Assembly: GCF_022549225.1 (NCBI RefSeq)
Contig: NZ_JAKZFD010000014.1
Span: forward strand, 1-64,000
Direction of reading: 5' to 3'
From: Pelomonas sp. CA6
GTDB taxonomy: Bacteria; Pseudomonadota; Gammaproteobacteria; Burkholderiales; Burkholderiaceae_C
DNA: 64,000 nt
The notes under the pieces are model-generated. The model had not been told where the DNA came from. It did not search any database and worked only from the letters and a program-made list of their open reading frames with translations. Positions 35,323 to 42,557 of this stretch are shown here, piece after piece; within the stretch, counting starts at the first letter, position 1; every line of letters begins with the position of its first letter. The position numbers were made by a program, and so were the translations under genes.

Positions 35323-36414
35323 ATGAGCGCCCCCCTGAAGAACGACACTTTCCTGCGCGCCTGTCTGCGCCAGCCCACCGAATACACGCCCGTCTGGCTG
35401 ATGCGCCAGGCCGGTCGCTACCTGCCCGAGTACCGTGACACCCGTGCCAAGGCCGGCAGCTTCATGGGCCTGGCCACCAACGTGGACTACGCCACCGAGG
35501 TCACGCTGCAGCCGCTGGAACGCTACGCGCTGGACGCGGCCATTCTCTTCTCCGACATCCTGACCGTGCCCGACGCGATGGGTCTGGGCCTGAGCTTCGC
35601 GATTGGCGAGGGCCCCAAGTTCGCCAAGGTGGTGCGCGACGAGGCCTCCGTGGCCGCGCTGGCCGTGCCCGACATGGACAAGCTGCGCTATGTCTTCGAC
35701 GCTGTCAGCTCGATCCGCAAGGCGCTGGACGGACGGGTGCCGCTGATCGGCTTCTCCGGCAGCCCCTGGACCCTGGCCTGCTACATGGTCGAGGGCGGCG
35801 GCTCCGACGACTACCGCCAGGTCAAGAGCCTGATGTATGCGCGCCCCGACCTGATGCACCGCATCCTGCAGGTCAACGCCGATGCCGTCGCCGCCTATCT
35901 GAACGCGCAAATCGAGGCCGGCGCGCAGGCGGTGATGCTGTTCGACTCCTGGGGCGGCGTGCTCGCCGACGGCATGTTCCAGCGCTTCAGCCTGGACTAC
36001 TCGCGCCGCGTGCTGGCCCAGGTGAAGACCGAGCATGAAGGCCAGCGCATTCCGCGCATCCTCTTCACCAAGGGGGGCGGCCTGTGGCTGGACGAGATCG
36101 CCGCGGCTGGCGCCGACGTCGTCGGCCTGGACTGGACCGTCAACCTGGGCCGCGCACGCGCGCAGGTTCAGGATCGCGTGGCCCTGCAAGGCAATCTGGA
36201 TCCCAATGTGTTGTTCGCGCCGCCCGAGGCCGTGGCGGAGCAAGCCCGGGCGGTGCTGGACAGCTTTGGCCGGCCGCAGCGGGCCGACGGCGGCTGGGGC
36301 GGCCATGTGTTCAATCTCGGCCATGGCATCAGCCAGCACACGCCGCCCGAGCATGTCTCGGTCCTGGTGGACGAAGTACACGCCCACTCGCGCAAGCTGC
36401 GTGGCGCGGCGTGA
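35323..36414 (+). CDS. hemE: uroporphyrinogen decarboxylase
   Basis: Cytoplasmic haem-pathway enzyme of 363 aa that removes four acetate carboxyls from uroporphyrinogen III to give coproporphyrinogen III. The N-terminal signature [14 protein letters not shown] (about 24-37), [17 protein letters not shown] (about 143-159) and the C-terminal [16 protein letters not shown] (about 328-343) are conserved; the catalytic Asp lies in [14 protein letters not shown] near 78-91. Length agrees with the family. Preceded by a near-consensus -10 only 8 nt upstream. Confidence 0.97.
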   Translation: MSAPLKNDTFLRACLRQPTEYTPVWLMRQAGRYLPEYRDTRAKAGSFMGLATNVDYATEVTLQPLERYALDAAILFSDILTVPDAMGLGLSFAIGEGPKFAKVVRDEASVAALAVPDMDKLRYVFDAVSSIRKALDGRVPLIGFSGSPWTLACYMVEGGGSDDYRQVKSLMYARPDLMHRILQVNADAVAAYLNAQIEAGAQAVMLFDSWGGVLADGMFQRFSLDYSRRVLAQVKTEHEGQRIPRILFTKGGGLWLDEIAAAGADVVGLDWTVNLGRARAQVQDRVALQGNLDPNVLFAPPEAVAEQARAVLDSFGRPQRADGGWGGHVFNLGHGISQHTPPEHVSVLVDEVHAHSRKLRGAA

Positions 36415-36769
36415 ACATCGTCCTCCGTCGCTGACTTATCCCCATCTCGGTGCAAGCGGGCGAACGCCCGCCGCGCCTGATTTCGTCACCTAGGATTTTC
36501 CTGGATAGAAGCCTAAGTGATTGATTCAGAACAGAATCTCAGAAGCCTCTGGCGATTGGCGCCCAGCCTTGGTAAGGGCGTCAATCCGCGCCAGCGCCGT
36601 GAATCCCCATCCTTGCCCACAAAGTTATCCACAGATTTTTCTGCCTCGGCAAAGGTGTTTGAAATCATGCGTTTAGCCCGGATTTCTCGAAACCCCCGGA
36701 GCTTGAACGCCGACGGGAATCGGGCGATCCGGAAGGCTCCGCGTCCCTCGTCGTCGTCGGAGGCCGGGC
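36415..36769. other. 355-bp gene-free gap between hemE and priA
   Basis: No convincing protein-coding frame. It is less GC-rich than its surroundings in the centre (36490-36690). It holds a perfect hairpin GCGGGCG (36456-36462) / CGCCCGC (36465-36471), DnaA-box-like sites TTATCCCCA (36436-36444) and TTATCCACA (36625-36633), and the upstream region of priA. No small-RNA identity is recognised. Confidence 0.7.
36625..36633 (+). promoter_or_regulatory. consensus DnaA box TTATCCACA upstream of priA
   Basis: Exact match to the strong DnaA box consensus, 137 bp before the priA start and followed by an AT-rich stretch. A one-mismatch copy lies at 36436-36444. Could mark DnaA control of priA; one or two boxes are too few for an origin. 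Confidence 0.5.
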
Positions 36770-38893
36770 GTGACTGAGGCCGCCGGCCAGCGCCTGGCCG
36801 TGCTGGTGGACACGCCCCAGCACAGCGGCCTGTCGCAGGCGCTGAGCTATCGGAGCCCCGAGCCATGGCCGCCGGGCACTCTGGTGCGGGTGCCGCTGGG
36901 CAAGCGTGAGCTGCTGGGCCTGGTCTGGGACGACACGCCGCACACGCCAGAGGGCGAGGAGGTGGATGCGCTGCAGCTGCGTGAGGTGCTGGAGGCCTTC
37001 GCGGCGCTGCCGCCGTTGTCGGCGAGCTGGCGCGCGCTGCTGGACTTCGCGGCGGCCTACTACCAGCGCAGTGCCGGCGAACTGGCGCTGGCCGTGCTGC
37101 CGCCCCAGCTGCGCGAGATCGACGCCCGCCAGCTGCAGGCCAAGCTGAAGAAGCTGGACAAGGCCTATGCCGGCGTTGCGGACGGCAGCGCCGCCATGGG
37201 CACCAAGCCGGTGCTGACCACCGCGCAGCAGGCGGCGCTGGCGCCGGTGACGGAGGCGCTGGAGGCCGCGTCCCGCGCGGCCGCGGGTGCCGAGGGCGCC
37301 GCCGGAGCGCCCGCCCCGCTGCTGCTGTGGGGGCTGACCGGCAGCGGCAAGACCGAGATCTATCTGCGCGCCGCCGAGGAAGCGCTGGCCCGCGGGCGTC
37401 AGGTGTTGGTGCTGGTGCCCGAGATCAACCTGACGCCGCAGCTGGAGGCGCGCTTCGCCGAGCGCTTTGCCGGCCAGGCCATCGTCTCGCTGCACAGCGC
37501 GCTGACACCGGCGCAGCGCCTGCAGAACTGGCTGGCCGCCCATCTGGGGCGGGCGCGCCTGGTGCTGGGCACGCGGCTGGCTGTTTTCGCCTCCCTGCCC
37601 GAGCTGGGGCTGATCGTCGTCGACGAGGAGCACGACCCGTCCTACAAGCAGCAGGACGGCGCCCGCTACTCGGCGCGCGACCTGGCGGTGTATCGCGCTC
37701 ACCTGGCGCGCATCCCGGTGCTGCTGGGCTCGGCGACACCGTCGCTGGAGAGCTGGGCCCATGCCTGCAGCGGGCGCTACCGGCGCGTGGACCTGGCCGA
37801 GCGCATGGGTGGCGGCGTGCTGCCGCGGGTGCGCCTGTTCGACATGAACCGGCTGGAGCGCCGCAAGGGCGTGACCACGGCGATCTCCGTGCCGCTGCTG
37901 GACGCGCTGCGCGAGCGCCTGGCGCGCGGCGAGCAAAGCCTGATCTTCCTGAACCGACGCGGTTATGCGCCGGTGCTGCACTGTGACCAGTGCAACTGGA
38001 AGAGCGACTGCCCGCACTGCAGTGCGCACCAGGTCTTCCATAAGGGCGACCGCACGCTGCGCTGCCACCATTGCGGCGTGGCGCAGCGCGTGCCGCGTGC
38101 CTGCCCCGACTGCGGCAACACCGACATCGCCCCCCTGGGTCGCGGCACCGAAAGGCTGGAGGAGCAGCTGGCCGAACTGTTGCCCGGCGCCCGCGTCGCC
38201 CGCATCGACGCCGACACTACGCGCCACAAGGGGGCGCTGGAGGCCAGCCTGAGCTCGGTGCATGAGGGCGAGGTGGACATCCTCGTCGGCACCCAGATGG
38301 TGACCAAGGGGCATGATTTCCGCCGCATCACGCTGGTGGCTGCGGTGAATCCCGACGGCGCCCTGTTCAGCAGCGACTTCCGCGCGCCCGAGCGTTTGTT
38401 CGCGCTGCTGATGCAGGCGGCGGGTCGCGCCGGTCGTGACGCCGCCCAGGCGCAGCGCAGCGAGATGTGGGTGCAGACCTGGTATCCGCAGCATGCGGTC
38501 TACCAGGCCCTTCAGCGCCACGACTACGCCGCGTTCGCCTCCGCGCAGCTGGCCGAGCGCGCGTCGGCCGGACTGCCACCCCATGTCCATCTGGCCCTGC
38601 TGCGCGCCGAGGGGCGTACGCCGGACGCGGTGCGCGAGTTCCTGCTCGCGGCCCGGCAGGCTGCGCTGGACCTGGCCCAGGCGCAAGTGTCAGGCGTGCA
38701 TCTCTACCCGCCGGTGCCCATGGCCGTGGCACGCATTGCCAATGTGGAGCGGCAGCAGATGCTGGTCGAGGCCGAGCAGCGCGCCCCGCTGCAGCGTCTG
38801 TTGCGCGCCTGGCTGCCCCAGCTGCAGCAGCTCAAGCGCGCGCACAAGGGGGTGCTGCGCTGGGCCGTGGACGTGGATCCGCTGGCCATCTGA
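36770..38893 (+). CDS. priA: primosomal replication helicase PriA
   Basis: 3'-5' DNA helicase of 707 aa that restarts stalled forks. The N-terminal 3'-DNA-binding domain (about 8-105) is followed by helicase motifs: Walker A LTGSGKTE (about 188-195), DEEH (about 285), and GTQMVTKGHDF (about 507). Between them is the zinc-binding insert with eight Cys (CDQCNWKSDCPHC and CHHCGVAQRVPRACPDC, about 405-450). The GTG at 36770 begins the conserved N-terminus. It is monocistronic, with possible DnaA boxes upstream. Confidence 0.96.
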   Translation: MTEAAGQRLAVLVDTPQHSGLSQALSYRSPEPWPPGTLVRVPLGKRELLGLVWDDTPHTPEGEEVDALQLREVLEAFAALPPLSASWRALLDFAAAYYQRSAGELALAVLPPQLREIDARQLQAKLKKLDKAYAGVADGSAAMGTKPVLTTAQQAALAPVTEALEAASRAAAGAEGAAGAPAPLLLWGLTGSGKTEIYLRAAEEALARGRQVLVLVPEINLTPQLEARFAERFAGQAIVSLHSALTPAQRLQNWLAAHLGRARLVLGTRLAVFASLPELGLIVVDEEHDPSYKQQDGARYSARDLAVYRAHLARIPVLLGSATPSLESWAHACSGRYRRVDLAERMGGGVLPRVRLFDMNRLERRKGVTTAISVPLLDALRERLARGEQSLIFLNRRGYAPVLHCDQCNWKSDCPHCSAHQVFHKGDRTLRCHHCGVAQRVPRACPDCGNTDIAPLGRGTERLEEQLAELLPGARVARIDADTTRHKGALEASLSSVHEGEVDILVGTQMVTKGHDFRRITLVAAVNPDGALFSSDFRAPERLFALLMQAAGRAGRDAAQAQRSEMWVQTWYPQHAVYQALQRHDYAAFASAQLAERASAGLPPHVHLALLRAEGRTPDAVREFLLAARQAALDLAQAQVSGVHLYPPVPMAVARIANVERQQMLVEAEQRAPLQRLLRAWLPQLQQLKRAHKGVLRWAVDVDPLAI

Positions 38894-38922
38894 CACGTTC
38901 TGCGCGCCGATACTGGCCGCAA

Positions 38923-38940
38923 GCGCTTTGCAAAAAGCGC
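38923..38940. other. hairpin with GNRA-type loop after priA
   Basis: GCGCTTT (38923-38929) and AAAGCGC (38934-38940) form a perfect 7-bp stem around GCAA, a stable GNRA tetraloop in RNA. It lies 30 bp after the priA stop, in the gap where priA and the REC-Hpt gene converge. No T-run follows on the plus strand. Confidence 0.45.
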
Positions 38941-39033
38941 GCAAATGTCACGAATGATGGCCCTTGCGGACAGCGCAGGCTGTGGTGTCTCGAGCCTAAG
39001 TGATGGAACTGAAAGGGGCTTGCGGGTTCGGTA

Positions 39034-39771
39034 TCAGCGCAACTCGCCCAGCGAGCGAGCCAGCGAGCGCCACAGCGGCAGCACGTTCGCCCACTGCCGC
39101 GCGTCGGCCGTGAGGCGTTCGAGTTCGCGCGCCTGCGTCGACAGGGCCTCATGGCCCAGCGTCAGCAACACGCTCTTCAGGCTGTGCGTCAGGTGGTGCA
39201 GGGCCTGTACATCGTGGCGACTGCAGGCGCGGTCGCCTGCGGCGATGTCGGCCGGGAACTGGGCCACGCAGGCGGCGCGAAAGGCCCGGTAGAGCGTCGC
39301 GTCGCCGGCAAAGTGGCGCTCGATCGCCTCGGCGTCACCATCGGCGCCAGGCCCCGCGGCAGGCCGCTGGAGCGCCGGCGCAGCATCGGCCGGGACGCCC
39401 AGGCCCGCCAGGCAGTCCTGCAGATCGGTCAGCGAGCAGGGCTTGGCCAGGAAATGCGACACGCCCAGCGCCTGCAAGCGCTGGCGCACGTCGGGGGCCA
39501 GCCCGGCGCTGAAGATCACCAGCCGGGTCGGCGCGGCGGCGGGCGGGCGCTGATGCAGCCACTGTGCCAGCTCGCTGCCATGGCGCCCGGGCAGCATCAG
39601 GTCGGAGAGCACCAGCTCGTAGGGCTGCCGCTCCAGCCGCTCGATGGCCTCGTCGACGCTGATGCAGCATTCGATCGTGGCCATCTCCTCCAGCGCCATC
39701 TCGACAAAGCGCTGCAGGGCCAGGTCGTCCTCGACCAGCAGCACCCGCGGCAGCGGCAGCGGCGCCAGCAT
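39034..39771 (-). CDS. response regulator receiver with C-terminal Hpt domain
   Basis: Protein of 245 aa with two phosphotransfer modules. The receiver covers residues 8-122: acidic pair E14/D15, phospho-acceptor D57 in VLSDLMLPG, and K110 in FLAKPCS. After an Ala/Pro linker a histidine-phosphotransfer domain spans about 150-240, with phosphoryl-accepting H196 in LTHSLKSVLLTLG. No DNA-binding or enzymatic output is present, so it should act as a relay that can take phosphate on Asp and pass it through His. It is transcribed 13 bp after the HTH-REC gene and faces away from the REC/HD-GYP/kinase operon. Confidence 0.88.
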   Translation of the reverse strand: MLAPLPLPRVLLVEDDLALQRFVEMALEEMATIECCISVDEAIERLERQPYELVLSDLMLPGRHGSELAQWLHQRPPAAAPTRLVIFSAGLAPDVRQRLQALGVSHFLAKPCSLTDLQDCLAGLGVPADAAPALQRPAAGPGADGDAEAIERHFAGDATLYRAFRAACVAQFPADIAAGDRACSRHDVQALHHLTHSLKSVLLTLGHEALSTQARELERLTADARQWANVLPLWRSLARSLGELR

Positions 39772-39784
39772 GGTTCCCGACGCC

Positions 39785-40408
39785 TCAGCCGCGCGCGCGG
39801 ATGCGCTGGACCGCCCGCTCCAGCAGCGGGGGCAGGTCGGCGACCAGGCGCGGCTTGTGCACCACCGGCAGGCCGGCCAGCGCGAAGGCATAGGGCTCGC
39901 GCTGGGCCTCGTCCAGCGATGTGACGAGGATCAATTCGCTGTTGGCGAACTGCGGCTGCGAGCGCAGGCTGGTGATCAGCGCCGCGCCATCGATGCCCGG
40001 CAGCAGGATGTCCACCAGCAGCAGCTGCGGCTGCAACTGGCCGTACAGCGCCAGGCCGGCGATGCCGTCGTTGGCCACATGCAGGTCCAGCTCGGGGAAC
40101 TGCTGGGACAGCAGCATGCGCACCAGGTTCTGGTAGTGGACCGAGTCCTCGATGAGCAGGGCGCAGGGCGCGGAGGGGCGGGGGCGCGGTGCCGTCGGGC
40201 GCGTGTTGGCCGTGGCACCGCTGCGCTGTCGCCAAGCCTCCACCGACTCGCGCGAAATGCGCCGGTGACCGCCAGGAGTCTTCCAGGCGGACAGTTCGCC
40301 GCGATCCACCATCAGCTGAACCGAGCGCACGGCCAGGCCCAGCAGACGTGCCACCTCGATGGTGCTGTAGTCGCTGCGTTCGGTGTTGGGGAGGGCTTCG
40401 CCAGACAT
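39785..40408 (-). CDS. HTH (MerR/excisionase type) - receiver fusion regulator
   Basis: Protein of 207 aa. Residues 12-62 are a small winged helix of the MerR/BldC/excisionase group (STIEVARLLGLAVRSVQLMV, then the wing TPGGHRRIS). After a Pro/Arg linker (63-82), residues 83-200 are a complete receiver: E87/D88, D133 in LLVDILLPG, T163 and K185. The order DNA-binding domain first, receiver second is the reverse of classical response regulators. The gene is divergent from a CheY-like gene across 96 bp that contain repeated GCGCAATT sites, probably its own operator. Confidence 0.87.
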   Translation of the reverse strand: MSGEALPNTERSDYSTIEVARLLGLAVRSVQLMVDRGELSAWKTPGGHRRISRESVEAWRQRSGATANTRPTAPRPRPSAPCALLIEDSVHYQNLVRMLLSQQFPELDLHVANDGIAGLALYGQLQPQLLLVDILLPGIDGAALITSLRSQPQFANSELILVTSLDEAQREPYAFALAGLPVVHKPRLVADLPPLLERAVQRIRARG

Positions 40409-40440
40409 TGCGCAATTTTGCCGAATTCCGGGGCGCAATT
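40407..40440. promoter_or_regulatory. candidate operator, GCGCAATT direct repeat with palindrome
   Basis: ATTGCGCAAT (40407-40416) is a perfect 10-bp palindrome overlapping the HTH-REC start codon. Its GCGCAATT part (40410-40417) recurs at 40433-40440, 23 bp apart. Sited between the two divergent signalling operons, it is a good candidate for binding by the HTH-REC protein. Confidence 0.5.
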
Positions 40441-40504
40441 GGGGGTCTTGTTGCCCCTTCTTTAATGATAAAAATGATAATCCCTTCACGAGGAGCAATC
40501 CATC

Positions 40505-40876
40505 ATGAAGAAAATCCTGATCGTTGACGACCACGCGGACATCCGCAAGCTGCTGCACATGACGCTGGAGTTCGAGGACTACGAGATCCGCGAAGCCCAC
40601 GACGGCGCGTCTGCGCTGCAGGCGGTGCAGGACTTCGGTCCCGACCTGGTGCTGCTGGACGTGATGATGCCCGGCGCGCTGAACGGCCTGGAGGTCTGCG
40701 CCAGCATCAAGTCCGACGCGGCGCTCGCTTCGACGCGCGTGGTGCTGCTGAGCGCGCGCGGCCAGGCCCGTGACCGCGAAGCGGGCCTGCGCGCCGGCGC
40801 CGACCTCTATCTGGTCAAGCCCTTCAGCCCGCTGCAGCTGATCGACTGCATCGCCGACCTCTGGGTGCAGGCCTGA
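40505..40876 (+). CDS. single-domain response regulator (CheY-like)
   Basis: Stand-alone receiver of 123 aa. Acidic pair D8/D9, phospho-acceptor D52 in VLLDVMMPG, S83 and K105 in YLVKPFSP are all present, so it should be phosphorylatable. It has a two-residue-longer loop after the acceptor (PGALNG), common in receivers from hybrid systems. GAGGAG lies about 9 nt before the ATG. The upstream AT-rich stretch (40461-40481) contains tandem AATGATAA and a -10-like GATAAT. First gene of the operon ending in the sensor kinase. Confidence 0.93.
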   Translation: MKKILIVDDHADIRKLLHMTLEFEDYEIREAHDGASALQAVQDFGPDLVLLDVMMPGALNGLEVCASIKSDAALASTRVVLLSARGQARDREAGLRAGADLYLVKPFSPLQLIDCIADLWVQA

Positions 40877-41004
40877 GCGCTTGCGCGTGCGGGTTGGCGT
40901 CGCTGGCGGCCATGGTTCAGGCCATGGGCGGCGCGCGCCTGGACTCCGGCGTTATGGCCACGTCTTGGCCTGCGCCCCTTGACCCGAGAACGGGAGACAC
41001 ACCG

Positions 41005-41763
41005 ATGCTGGACACCGGAACCGAACTGAGCTTCGACCAAGCCGCGCTGGCGCAGATGGAGTGCCTGGTCAGTGACCTGCGCCGCATGTACCGCGAGCGC
41101 AATGACGCCCTGCGCGAAGTCACGCGCGCGCACCACGAGGCCCTGCTGCGGCTGGCGCTGGCCGCCGACTTCAAAGACGACGACACCGGGGTGCACATCG
41201 TGCGCCTGGGCTATCTGGCCGAGGCGTTGGCGCTGGCGATGGGACAGTCGGTGGCCGAAGCGGCCATGCTGCGCCGCGCCGCGCCCATGCACGACATCGG
41301 CAAGATCGGCGTGCCCGACGATGTGCTGAAGAAGCCGGGTGTCTTCAACGCGCAGGAGCGCACGGTGATGAACCAGCATCCGCTGATCGGCGCCGAAATC
41401 CTCGGGCGTTCGCGCGTGCCGCTGTTCCAGCTGGCCGCCGAGGTGGCGCTGACCCACCATGAGCGCTGGGACGGCCAGGGCTATCCGCGCGGGCTCGCCG
41501 GCGAAGACATTCCCATCAGCGGGCGCATCGTCTCGGTCGTCGACTTCTTCGACGCGCTGACCATGGACCGTTGCTACCGCGCCGCGCTGTCCGACGACGT
41601 CGCGCTGCGCATGCTCGCCGAACGCCGTGGCACGGCCTTTGATCCCGCGGTGGTGGATGTTTTTCTCGCCCATGCCGGGCGGATGATCGCGCTGCGCGAT
41701 TCCATCAATCACAATCCACCTTGCTTCGAAGAACTGGTGGAGCACGACCAGGGGATGTCATGA
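41005..41763 (+). CDS. HD-GYP domain protein, probable c-di-GMP phosphodiesterase
   Basis: Protein of 252 aa. A short N-terminal coiled coil (about 18-45) precedes a full HD-GYP domain. The metal-binding HD pair is H96-D97 in MHDIGKIGVPDDVL and the GYP motif is in HHERWDGQGYP (151-161), so hydrolysis of c-di-GMP is expected. It has no receiver of its own; the CheY-like protein upstream could supply it in trans. Its stop overlaps the solute-binding protein start by 4 nt (ATGA). The sequence upstream of 41005 remains open but shows no domain. Confidence 0.92.
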   Translation: MLDTGTELSFDQAALAQMECLVSDLRRMYRERNDALREVTRAHHEALLRLALAADFKDDDTGVHIVRLGYLAEALALAMGQSVAEAAMLRRAAPMHDIGKIGVPDDVLKKPGVFNAQERTVMNQHPLIGAEILGRSRVPLFQLAAEVALTHHERWDGQGYPRGLAGEDIPISGRIVSVVDFFDALTMDRCYRAALSDDVALRMLAERRGTAFDPAVVDVFLAHAGRMIALRDSINHNPPCFEELVEHDQGMS

Positions 41764-42545
41764 GACTCGGGAAGATTCTGGCCTGGGCAGGGTTTGCGCT
41801 GTTGGCCCAGGCCGCTTGCGCCGGCGCCACGCTGGACCGGGTGCGCGGCAGCGGTGTGCTGCGCGTCTGCATCTGGCCCGATTACTACGGCGTCAGCTTC
41901 CGCGATCCGCGCACCGAGCAGCTGCGCGGCATCGACATTGATCTGTCCGCCGAGCTGGCCAAGGACCTGGGCGTGAAGCTCGCCTATGTGGATTCGTCCT
42001 TTCCGCGTCTGATCGACGACCTGAAGGGCGAGCGCTGCGACGTCGCGATGTTCGCGATCGGCATGCTGCCGCAGCGCCTGGAGCAGCTCGTCTTCACCCG
42101 GCCCTATCTGCAAAGCGACATCTATGCTGTGACCACGCGCAGCAACCGGGTGGTCCGCGAATGGGATGACATCGATCAACCCGGCGTGATGGTGGCCGTC
42201 CAGGCGGGCACCTTCATGGAGCCGGTGATGCGCGACGCGCTGAAGAAGGCGCAGATGGTGGTGATCCGTCCGCCGGCCACGCGCGAGCGCGAGCTGGAGG
42301 CCGGCCGCGTCGACGTCTTCATGACCGACTACCCCTACAGCCGCCGCCTGCTGGATACCGCCGACTGGGCGCGCCTGGTGGCGCCGCCGCGGCCTTTCCA
42401 TGTGCTGCCCTATGCCTATGCGCTCAAGCCCGGCGATGCCCAGTGGCTGGCCGCAGTGGACGAGTTCGTGGCCCGCATCAAGCGCGACGGCCGCCTGCTG
42501 GCTGCCGCGCGCAAGAACGGCCTGGCCGAGATCGTGGTGCGCTGA
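41760..42545 (+). CDS. periplasmic solute-binding protein, family 3, in a signalling operon
   Basis: Protein of 261 aa with a Sec signal (about residues 1-21, QAACA) and the amino-acid-type binding fold: SGVLRVCIWPDYYGVSFRDP (about 30-49), LRGIDIDLSAELAKDLGVKL, and the ligand-hinge ERCDVAMFAIGMLPQRLE. It overlaps the HD-GYP gene by 4 nt and is followed 12 bp later by the histidine kinase. No ABC permease or ATPase is nearby, so it probably works as a ligand sensor for the kinase rather than in uptake. Its ligand is likely an amino acid or similar small polar compound. Confidence 0.87.
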   Translation: MRLGKILAWAGFALLAQAACAGATLDRVRGSGVLRVCIWPDYYGVSFRDPRTEQLRGIDIDLSAELAKDLGVKLAYVDSSFPRLIDDLKGERCDVAMFAIGMLPQRLEQLVFTRPYLQSDIYAVTTRSNRVVREWDDIDQPGVMVAVQAGTFMEPVMRDALKKAQMVVIRPPATRERELEAGRVDVFMTDYPYSRRLLDTADWARLVAPPRPFHVLPYAYALKPGDAQWLAAVDEFVARIKRDGRLLAAARKNGLAEIVVR

Positions 42546-42557
42546 CATCGGCGGCGG

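Noticed and set aside
36456-36471. GCGGGCG-AA-CGCCCGC as a Rho-independent terminator of hemE
   Set aside because: The stem is strong but no T-run follows; kept only as a hairpin in the gap description.
36415-36769. Replication origin near the DnaA-box-like sites
   Set aside because: Only one exact box and one mismatch copy, and no dnaA, dnaN, gyrB or rpmH nearby.
36510-39004. 12-bp direct repeat AGCCTAAGTGAT on both sides of priA (36510-36521 and 38993-39004)
   Set aside because: Exact 12-mers recur by chance in a window this size, and no integrase, tRNA or insertion signature accompanies it.
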